From NCBI GenBank assembly GCA_009602735.1, contig WELA01000805.1, forward strand, positions 156,298-220,297: a DNA stretch of 64,000 bases, read 5' to 3'. Under the pieces are notes generated by a model. The model ran no database searches. It worked only from the letters and a program-made list of their open reading frames with translations, and was not told where the DNA came from. Positions 55,045 to 64,000 of the stretch are shown in pieces. Position 1 is the first letter of the stretch. Each line of letters starts with the position of its first letter. A program made the translations under genes and the position numbers. The DNA is from Mesotaenium endlicherianum (Eukaryota; Streptophyta; Zygnematophyceae; Zygnematales; Mesotaeniaceae).

Positions 55045-55255
55045 TTATTCTGCTCCGTGGGTGAGAAGTGCAGCCGCAACCTTGCGCCCCTCTTCGCTTA
55101 AGATGTTGAATGTTGAAGCGGCATTTCTCTGCATTCCCCCCCATGTTCACAGCAAAGCGTTGTACATATTAAGGCAAACAACTGTGCACACAATCAACAC
55201 ATAGGCACGCGTGTGCCTGTGTACAGACAAAGCACACATACACAAACACAGATAC

Positions 55256-55326
<71 letters not shown>

Positions 55327-55327
55327 N

Positions 55328-55375
<48 letters not shown>

Positions 55376-58300
55376 AAGCTAACTTTGTGTCCGTACTGCG
55401 TGGGCACCTGGCCGACTGACACAAGCATACCAAACTCGAATGGACCAAGCAATGAAACCACCAACATCATTTCACTGAGCTCCGAGAGTGGGGACATATA
55501 GGGACCACGCACGGTGGCGATTGCTTCGATCTTGATGCCTTGGGCCAGCAGGTACGCCTTCACGTCCGGCTCCATGCGCTGCAGCCTCTTGCCGCACCCT
55601 ATCAGCAGCAGCTCTGCAGGCATCAGCAGAAAGACCGCATTAGCCATGTTGATGCAGCTGGCACGCTCCAGGTCAGCACCAGCTCAGCTACGGGGCCAGG
55701 GGGGGACGGGGGGGGTTGCAAGTTCTTGAAGAGAAAAAGGAGGAGGTGAGGAGATTGCAAGTTTGGGAAGATAAAAAGGAGGGGGGGAGGAGGGGGGGGG
55801 GTTGGCGACAAGGAAGGGAAGCCGACTGCGCGTGTTACGTCTCGCGTCTCACAGACACATCAGACAGAGCATGTGCACAGCTGTGTAGAGTATTGGTTAC
55901 GCAGGCATGCGCGTCCTCCTCACAAGTATTGTATTGGTGACATGAAGAATGCAATGGCAGGCTATGTTGCGTCGTCAACACATCAATGTGGACAGGCTGC
56001 TGAAGAGATGGGAGGCGCGGGGCGCCAACTTGAATACCTCTCTGCACTTGTGGTCAAACACAAGCAACCAGATACGTGCACACATAGACACGTAGACCTG
56101 CACACGCACATAAACACACACACACACACACCTACACACACGAACACCTGCAGGCACATGCGGTGCACCAGACGCGGGTACATGCACATGCGCACATGCG
56201 GCACGTGCCCAGACACGCGCACACAACATACGCGGGACAACACGCGTGCATGCGCGCACACGCACCTGGTCGAGGGTGCAGGAGCTCAAACACGGCCAAG
56301 CTGCGCAACAATCACACGCAGGGAAGCCCGCCCGTCAGGGAAGACGACGAGGAGCCGCCAGGAACACTGTGAACGGCTGCCGCCGCCACATGGCAGACCA
56401 GCACCGTCAGACGTAAGAACGGCAAGTCCCCCCTGGGCATATGTAGAACCTGCATCGGATTTATCTTCAGCGGACGCTTGAACCCCCCCCCTTCCCCCAC
56501 ATTAACCTCCGAAATCCTCAACTTTGTGCCCCACTACAAGCGTACCTTCAAAGCCTCCCTGCTTCCACACAGATACTTCCAATTGCTTCCCCTCACAAGC
56601 TAGCACCAGCCCCAACAGCCACTTTGCTCAAGCCGATCCCACCTGTTTCGCTCCCAACATGGCTAAGCTCAAAGCCAGAGCCGGAGCCGGAGCCGGAACT
56701 AGAGCTGGGGCCAGAGCTGGAGCCATAGCTGGAGAGAGGAACAGGAGCCAGAGACGGAGCCAGGGCCAGAGCAATCCGTCGTCTGTGTCGCACAGGACCG
56801 GAGTTCATCTCACAGCAGCAGCTGTGCAGAGCACGAAGGGGCGGGGGCACCCGGAGCCGACCAATCAGGGTTCAGACACTTGGGGCCCAGCCCGGCGTAC
56901 ATATATTAACACGTGGCAGCGGCAGATACAAGCACGCTCTCCGGCCCCTAAGCTTGACTCTCAGCCACGTCGCAGCAGTCGTGTAGGCCGGGGCTCAGAT
57001 TCTCGACGCGTGACAGCAGCAGACAACCCAGCCCAGCCAGCTGGGCTGGCTGAGAGGGCAGCAGCTGAGGGCAGGAGCTCCTGACCTGTCGACGGTGATA
57101 TCGAAGAACGACGCCGGACTCCACTGCAGCGCCAGGCTGCCCGAGCAGATGACTGCCGAGGAGATGTCCGTGCCGTTGATCGTGAATCCCGACTCGTCAT
57201 AGCTGTGCCCGCACCCGTCGTCTAGCCAACAGCAGACAATTACTCACTTACTGCCGGAAGGTGTTCTTAGCTTGACGGCACTCACGGCGTTACTTGCTTA
57301 GCTGTTAACATATCATTACACGACAGAAGGTTGAACTACGGAGAAGGAGGGGAGGTGGGNGTATGCATTCAAGGCCTTGACGTCTGCAGCTTGCGTCTGA
57401 CTGCATCAACGGCTGGCCAGAGGCCCTGGTGTTGCGATCCATCAGCTGCCACAGAGAGAGGTGACCTAGAGACTCGGCGTGACCTGTACGAGAGACTTCC
57501 TGTTGACCACACGCTGCCGGCACCACGTGCCCAAGTTAACCGACTTTGACCCCGACCTTGGCGTGGGGTTGCCTGCGTTGGGCGACGAAGACAAGACGCA
57601 AGGCCCTTCAGCTGTGCACCCCACCTTAGGTACTCTCAATATGCTTTCACCGCAAGAGCCTCTTCTATGCAACTGTCGTCCTTTTCTCGTCGCTGCCCTC
57701 CTCTCCTCCCCATTCCTCTTTCTGTCCCCCTTCCCTCTTGTCTGCCCCTCTCCTCTCCAGAACCTGCTCAAAGAGAAAAAAGCTTGCTGTATGTGCGCAG
57801 AGTGAACCATACTATCCTACAGGCACATGCTGGACGTGCCTGCGTGCTGGACATGCAGCTTCCAGGAAATTTGTGGAGGAGCAAGCGGGCTCTGCGGCAG
57901 GACAGCACACTGACAGGAATCCGAGCAGCAGCAGCAGACAAGTACACAGCAAGGTTTTGTCGCAGGGCGCCCGGCAGCCAGGTGACGTTCAGGGGATGCC
58001 TGAGCTCCACGGGAAAAAGAGTGTTGGACTGGCAGCGATCTGTAGACGCGTGCGTGGATTACAATGGCCTTGAAAAGTGACATCCTCTGTCCGGAACTTG
58101 GCCCTCCCGCTGCCCCCCTCTCTGATCCCCTCTGCTCCCCCCTTCCGCTTCTACTTGTGAGCCGTACGTTTGGCGAGATTGGCATGCAGGGAGAGGCTCA
58201 GGAAAGGAGGCACGTGGCGGCTGGGCTGGGCTGGGCTGGGCAGGAGATGAATGGTCAAGGCAGGGGGCAGGAGGCCTGCTGCTGAGGAGAGGCTGAGATC

Positions 58301-58432
58301 GTACGCATCTATGCGCACGCGAGGGCCCTCCAGCGCGACGCCTTCGAGCACGTTGAAGTCGGAGGGGACTGCTAGCCCTCTGGAGGTGACACGTGGCACC
58401 CTGCACGTGGTGGCACACACGGCAATATCCAT
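55045..58432 (-). CDS. NDUFAF3/Mth938-domain protein, five exons
   Basis: Exons on minus: 58305-58432, 57086-57202, 56266-56300, 55513-55613, 55045-55128, total about 154 aa. All introns are GT-AG and phases agree. Exon 1 starts at ATG 58432 just after an in-frame TGA and ends in VRIDA. Exon 2 has YDESGFTING and LALQWSP. Exon 3 (35 bp) gives LAVFELLHPRP. Exon 4 has LLLIGCGKRLQRMEPDV and GIKIEA. Exon 5 gives NAASTFNILSEEGRKVAAAL and TAA. This is the Mth938/NDUFAF3 fold of complex I assembly factors in mitochondria. The N-terminus is Arg/Thr-rich, consistent with import. An extra upstream exon cannot be ruled out. Confidence 0.88.
55261..55371. repeat. (GA)n microsatellite in intron 4
   Basis: About 55 GA units with one N at 55327. 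In the sense of the host gene it is a (TC)n pyrimidine tract, roughly 130 bp after the exon 4 donor. Confidence 0.95.
56110..56270. repeat. AC/GC-rich alternating tract in intron 3
   Basis: Runs of ACACAC and GCGCACACGC up to the exon 3 donor; alternating purine-pyrimidine, so prone to slippage or Z-DNA. Confidence 0.7.
56680..56775 (+). repeat. 6-bp minisatellite in intron 2
   Basis: Repeats of GAGCCG/GAGCTG/GAGCCA, about 16 units, give a stop-free Arg/Ala/Gly frame; not a gene. Confidence 0.75.
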
Positions 58433-61400
58433 TCACAAAGCAGACTCAAAGCCTGCAAACAGGTTGCCAAGCCAAAAGCCAAGCTCAACGCTGGCCCCCT
58501 CAAACCCTAGAAATGCCAACCCTCCGTACATTCATATCCCCACTGGCTCCAGTTCTCCTCCTCCATGGCGTCAGAAGGAAATGGAGTACCAACGCTCTTT
58601 TTCTGTGCGAAATGCGCGTGTATCAGTTCCTCCACAGATTAAAAACAGCCAACAGAAATTTCCCCCTTCTAATGGCGGTGCTCTGACTTTCTCACAAACC
58701 TCGCTCAGCTGCCGTACCATCTGCTGCTGCCCCATTTGCTGAGAATTCTGCTCGCTTCAACAACGATACGTCCACGGCCTGAGGTTACGTGGAGCCACTG
58801 GCAGGCAGGGAGCGAAAAAGCATGAACCCCACAATGGTCCCTAATCCCAAAAGCCAACCCGAGCATCTAATTCAGAACCTTGAGCCCTCCCCAAACCCCC
58901 GCCCCCCCCTTTTCTTTTGAGGCAAACGGCTTTTCCCCCCTCCCTAGTGGAATTATATTTTGTTCTGGTCTACCTTCCTGCTGCTGCAGGGCAAGGCAGG
59001 GCAAGCTCATCTCAAGTCTGAGAAGAACATGTTTGTCTTTCTGAAATGTGATCGCTTGACAGCACGCTTCCAAAAAGGTCGCAAAAATGGTCTTTGGTTC
59101 GTAAGAAGACAAAAGTCAAATTGCTTGGCCCCCAGCCCCCAAATGATTCATCAATGACAGGAAGGGTAGCACAATACTACGATGGCAAGAAAGTATGTTG
59201 TTATCGGCACTCAGACGTCATGAGTACTGATCATTTTATTATGCAGTCATGCTGTACAAATTATTACGAGGACCTTGTTTTGAAGCGTTTAGGACTGTAA
59301 GACTTTTAGTGAGAAGATGACATATCTGGCTTTCTTCTATAGTACGCGTTTGGTGTTTGACATTTTCCAGGATTCCAGAAAGTAAGGATGCACGAGTCTG
59401 CAGGCACCACATTGGCGAGATGGGAAGGATACCTTCTTTCTTGGGAGGGGGAGGAGAGGGGNATCAAGTAAGAAGGCTTTATGTCCAGGCATTAATAGTC
59501 CACTTCCAGAATACGGTGAAAGCAGAAAATGATGGTGGAGGCACGGGTATGACTCGAAATGAAGTCATGTCGGGAATATGTTGGGCCGGACTTTGGAACA
59601 AAAGTGGTAGGCGACAGGTTCTGCAAGGAACACTAATGCCCAACAAGAAGGAATGCAAACATCCCCTTTTCCTTGTCTTTTACCCATCCCTTAGGCGGAC
59701 TTTAGTCATCTTTGACGTGAACCCAAGATGGCAGAATCCAATGATCACCCCCGTCTGTTCATTTCCAACGCAGGCCTGAAGCTCAACATTTTGCATAGCT
59801 CAAAATACCTGCTTGAATAAGTTTTCCCATGAAGTCAAAAAGCTGGGACATATTTTAAGAAACTTTCGGAAGCGCGCACCTTCCATGATCTGAACGTATT
59901 TTCCAGCCACTATGACTGATGGCGCCAGGAACTTGTAGCCTCCTCAGGACAGGCGTCAGCAAAGCACTTCTACTGAAAATAGACATGGTTTCCAGCTAGA
60001 GAGAGAAATCAACGGATGAATTTACACACACAGAAGTGCTGGGAATGCTTCCACAGCCTTTTGTGACAGCGTTTCAGGCTTTTGATGATCCTTTACATGA
60101 CATATCTGTCTGTCCCTCCTTCAGTATCGCTGAATGTCCTCCTTCGCAACATTCGTCACTGACAGTAATATTTGAAGATGTCGAATAAATTTATTACAGT
60201 TCTTTCTCTCTTTGCCGCACAACACAATGTGACGATAAATAAGACGTGAGGTGATTATTCCAATCGCCACATGCTCTTTACATGCCAACATGCATTTTCT
60301 AGCAATATAGAAGTAAGAAGGGTCGTGGCATATACCGCCAGCTCTGGCCTGCTCCGGCCCCCGTGGGATGGTTTCTCGCGAAATCTACCCTCGAATAACG
60401 GTCCTTCTTGATTGTGGTGACAAACTGACTTGAAGCCAATCGGCACGTTTGGCTGCGGTCTTTTGCGTTGACCTACATTTTCATTAGATTGTGTTAGGGA
60501 TCGCTTAATAGCTTATTCCTCCATATTTTTTACAATTGACGTGAAACTTTCCGTGTTCTAGCCAGCCTGGGTTGCCCCATTTCTGCCCGGAGTTAGCTCT
60601 GCCCTCCTTCATTAGACACGCGCCACGTTCCGCGAATACTCTGTCGGTAACATAAGTAGAAAATAGTCATTAGGTCGACTACACAAAAGCCAAACGGGGC
60701 ATGTTGGCTGAGACCCGACTCCCGACTCCCGAGCAGGCCCCAGGATTCGACAAAAGTCGCGGTTTTCGGGGAATTCCGGAAACATCCTCTGGCCTGCTAT
60801 GGGCGACGGTCAGGGTTTCAAGAACATCCGACAAAAATTGGTAGGATGTTTTTGATGGTGTAATAACATCCCACGACAATTTGTAAAGGGGTATTGGAAA
60901 TTTTTAGGATTTTACGCGACATCCGCTCCCAATGACAAGGATTTCTTTCGACATAATTTGCGAATTTTCAGGATTTTAAAACATCCAAAAAGGAAAATAA
61001 CATGGAATTTTATGCGAATTCTGGGGCCTGCTCCCGAGTACAACCCCCTATTAGGATCAGAGACATCCATGCTTTGCCCTCAATCTAAAAATAGAGTAGA
61101 GTACACTACACTGCGTCCTTTATTACCAGTCCTTTATTTTTCTATTGCTCTTGCCTGCTCGTGCCTGTTGGTCCAAATTTTCCGCAGGCGAGACTTAGCA
61201 CCAGACATCTCCTGGATTTTGCAATCTGAGCCGAGCAAACACAACCTTAGACCAGCACTGGATCTGTATCTGGAATTAAAAATAAGATTTTTTCTCCAAC
61301 TCCCAGCTGACCACAAATTCGCTCACGTACTCTCAACTACTATCAATTATCTCTTCGTGTGCAATAGGGTCAATTGTTTCACTTCATGACCGTAGAATAG

Positions 61401-62299
61401 GAGCAAGAGAACGAGTAGCAATAAGGACAGATGCAAAAGTATGTGGAGGTACATTATCGCACTGAAGTCATACTACTTTGTGGTCCAAAATGTCTCGACG
61501 ACCTTCCTTCTAACTTTGCATTGGAAGTTGATTTCCAAAGTTCCCTTCATTCCTCTTGTTAATACCTTTCTTAGCATTAAGGGAAAAAGCTGAAGTGCTG
61601 AAGTGCGAGATAGTAGACTCCGCCACTGCAAGGAATGACAGCAGAATAGGAGATGCTTCAAAAAAGAGATGCAGGAGGGTGGTATTGCTCTTTCGCTCAA
61701 TCATGAAAAGCACATTGTTTCGCTGTCGCACTCCTCGCACTATAGTAATCTTTAATAAAATGTCTAGCACAACGTTAAAGTCACTCAGAGAAAGATCACC
61801 TGTAAGATGCATGCCTGTGTGCCGTATCAGCAGTAAGAAACAAAGATAGACAACATGTATACACATGAATGTTCATACATGTTGACTAGTGCCTTGAGTA
61901 GGAAACCTCTTAAAACCGAGGAGACTAGTGGTGGTATCGAGTCATTCCCATTCAGCAGGGAATTAAGAGTTCTGCTCAAATACATACCTTCACCTCGAGA
62001 CAGAGTTGTTTCGTTCATTGAAATTTAAAAAAAAGAGGAGAAAAGGGCAAAAAAACCGGCATCGGGCCTCCGGTCGAAGCCCCAAGTGTTGCGTATCTCT
62101 GCCTAATTAAGGAAGCATTTTTGTTGCAAATCTACATGCAAAACGAATTAAGAAGTTGCAATTGTTTCAGGCTCTGCAGAATGAATGCAAGTGTCTTCTT
62201 ATTATTATTATTATTATCATTATTAATCGTCAAGAGCCTCAGTGCGTCTAAAGTCACGTACCCCAACATGACTGCCCCTTCTTGTCACACTCGGAGACT
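58433..62299. other. Intergenic region between the two host genes
   Basis: Contains the NDUFAF3-like promoter: a telobox-type AAACCCTAG at 58502-58510, common in plant promoters of housekeeping genes. A plus-strand frame from ATG at about 58564 (MASEGNGVPTLFFCAKC) is a weak candidate first exon of a divergent gene, but no later exon was found. Ns occur at 59462. 59800-62290 shows short frames only. Nothing else supported. Confidence 0.45.
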
Positions 62300-63733
62300 T
62301 CAAGTATGACCGCGGCCTCCACAGAAGGAGCAGAGAATCGTGCCAGAGCCCATACAGCCTGCAACACACCCACAGAGATTTCGGAAGCCAGAGTACATAC
62401 AAAGAGTGGTACATGTCAGCACAAGTGCGCGCGCCTCCGGCAGAGCAGGGTCACCAAGCTGGGAGCCCGAGAATTGAAGTTAGGGTGCTCTAAGAAGCTC
62501 TTTGTTCTGTGCTCAACCCTGAGACTTGGAGTCTGGACCTTAAACCCTGCAGCCGAAGCTCATACCGACCACCTGAGACTGCATATTGAACCCGGCCCTG
62601 GAAACCCGAACCCAAACCCGATCCCAAACTGAACCAGCTCAGACCAGACCTGACCTGAAATTGACGAGTCCAGAATCTATGGCGTCAGTCAAGTCAACTC
62701 AATACCTGCTGGAAGACATTCGGCTGCTAAATAGGCCACACCAAGCTTGTTGGCGTGTCCATCGCAGCAGAGAGCAGGTCATTTCGTCGATTGAAGGCTT
62801 TATCCAGGGGTGTGCGGAGATCAGGCCATATATAAGCGGCAAACTTCCTGACCGGTTCCTAGCAGCCCGCAGCAATCTACAGACTCTCAATGCTGCTGAT
62901 GCAATCGCTAACACTCTCGTTGAATCCATGGCAAAAAAGACGAGCAGCCTGCTGCATACGCTCGGCAGAGGAAGCGGCAGCAGCAGCAGACTAGCAGCAG
63001 ATGCAGCCCCCCGATCAGACGCAGGCAGTCCCGCCGGCTCCACACGGGGCACATTCGTACGGAGCCACCTCTGCAGGCGCCCCTCCCTAATCGTTATGCC
63101 AACGGCTCTCTGATGCTGGAAGCTCACTGACTGGAGTGCAGACGCGACAAAGGCCGATGAAGACGGCTCCAGCTGAGGCTCCCCAGGGGATGGCTTAGGA
63201 ATGGGATAGGGATGGAATAGGATGGGACGGCATAAGGTGCTTCGGCACTTGAGCCCGTGAGCTTGTAGGTGTAGGGCTCTCAGTCGAGTTAGGGCTTTTT
63301 GCAGGAGAGCAGTTCGAGAAGGAAATTTGAGGAATACAATTTTTCCCAAGCTTTGAGTTCCGGCTCGAGGTGTTTGGCAGAGTACTTCCAAGTGGTGTAT
63401 CCTACACTTCGGGCTTGGGCTAGGGTTTATAGTTCAAGTTCACGCACCTAAGCACCGGACTTTGACGACGACGCCTTGGCTCTCCATGATGGGATCCACG
63501 TAGAGCCCCGTGGCGCCACATGTCGAGCACTCGAGCACGCCCCGCTGCTCGCACTCCCCGCACCGGGGCTTGTCGCCGATGGCCTTGGGCGGCTGCAGCT
63601 TCACATCCTTGGGCTTCTCTATCGTCTCCTCTGGGATAGCAAAATCGTAGATGGGGTTCGCTAGAGCCTTCATCTTGCTCTGATAGCGCTCGACCCTCTG
63701 CTGCGGCTGCGGGTCGTTCGCAGCTGCCTCTGC
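62300..63733 (-). CDS. DnaJ-related zinc-finger protein, last two exons
   Basis: Exon 63448-63733 (acceptor after CTTGTCCAG, donor GTGCGTG) and terminal exon 62300-62358 (acceptor TTGCAG, stop TGA); 1,089-bp intron, phases 1 and 2 agree. The protein has IYDFAIPEETIEKPKDVKLQ and then four CXXCXXXG motifs: CGECEQRG, CSTCGATG, CLGCMGSG, CSFCGGRG, the third built across the splice. This is the cysteine-rich zinc domain of plant DnaJ-related small proteins (BSD2-like group), which act in thiol or chaperone roles, often in plastids. The first exon(s) lie beyond the window. Confidence 0.88.
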
Positions 63734-63829
63734 CTGGACAAGGAGAGGCGCTCGCGACAAGACACGCGCAAAAAGAAAGGCCTAGTGTGATGACGGTGAC
63801 AGCAACAGGGGCACACGCAGACATGCATC

Positions 63830-64000
63830 GATGTGCGCGCGCGCGTGAGAGCATGTGTGCGTCCGCCCAATGTGTGCGTCTTTGTGTGACGTGTGTCCGT
63901 TTGTTTACGTCTATCAGTGTATGTCTGTGTGTATGTGTCTGTGTGTGTGCGTGTGTGTGCGTGAGTATGTGTTTGGGGGTTGAAAGGGGGGGGGGGGGGG
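63830..64000. repeat. TG-rich low-complexity end with poly-G
   Basis: (GT)n-like runs from about 63870, ending in a run of G to the last base. Probably the intron upstream of the DnaJ-related exon, and possibly a contig edge. Confidence 0.6.

Noticed and set aside
56680-56775. Arg/Ala/Gly repeat protein
   Set aside because: Product of a 6-bp minisatellite inside an intron of the opposite-strand gene.
58564-58640. Possible first exon MASEGNGVPTLFFCAKC on plus
   Set aside because: A CXXC pair alone is not enough; no matching downstream exon was found, so it is not called as a gene.
58683-58745. Minus-strand small-TIM-like stretch (QQQMVRQLSEV)
   Set aside because: No twin CX3C motif follows within reach; similarity is too short.
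62586-63391. Open frames of 175 (plus) and 230 (minus) codons
   Set aside because: Both lie in the intron of the DnaJ-related gene and show no domain.

Overview
This is eukaryotic nuclear DNA from a green plant or streptophyte alga. The evidence is spliced genes with GT-AG introns, a plant-type DnaJ-related zinc protein, an NDUFAF3/Mth938-type gene, and many Ty3/gypsy chromoviruses primed by initiator tRNA-Met. A charophyte such as Chara would fit the heavy nesting, but the species cannot be fixed from the sequence. No bacterial features are present.

Layout. (1) 1-2820: a badly decayed gypsy relic on the plus strand. (2) 2870-12530: a GC-rich tandem array of about 60-bp subunits in a roughly 180-190-bp higher-order unit. 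It is split by a complete but dead minus-strand gypsy element, here called G (3474-10945, TSD CAAAC). G itself carries two solo LTRs of a second family, called T. (3) 12531-14246: non-coding, with degenerate repeats. (4) 14247-46744: a stack of LTR retrotransposons. C (minus, truncated at its 3' end) lies at 14247-20062. D (plus, 20107-41193, TSD AGTCC) is interrupted by T (minus, 24909-39884, TSD CCCTG/CCTTG). T is interrupted by A (plus, 26585-33264, TSD CTCAT, LTRs differing at about 3 of 503 positions). D sits in a T-family copy F, whose tail and 3' LTR are at 41194-42389. F abuts another T-family copy, E (minus, 42390-46744). E carries a 475-bp TRIM in its RNase H/integrase region. (5) 46745-55044: mostly unannotatable, with an old G-family LTR, a 921-bp solo LTR with perfect TSD that contains a tRNA-like sequence, and a dispersed repeat pair. 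(6) 55045-63733: two host genes on the minus strand. One is a five-exon NDUFAF3/Mth938-like gene; the other is the last two exons of a DnaJ-related CXXCXXXG protein.

Functional reading. A and C encode Gag (426 aa) and a chromodomain Pol (1221 aa) in the -1 frame. A canonical A AAA AAC slippery heptamer lies 10 nt before a hairpin that spans the gag stop. A looks complete and recently inserted; C is nearly identical, in inverted orientation, but has lost its 3' end. The T family is the most unusual object. Between the end of pol and the 3' LTR it carries an extra, roughly 550-codon reading frame (ORF3). This encodes a charged, coiled-coil, acidic protein that I do not recognise, preceded by a conserved promoter-like block. 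ORF3 is seen in three partial copies (T, F, E). In T its frame is continuous once element A and one TSD copy are taken out, apart from three in-frame stops.
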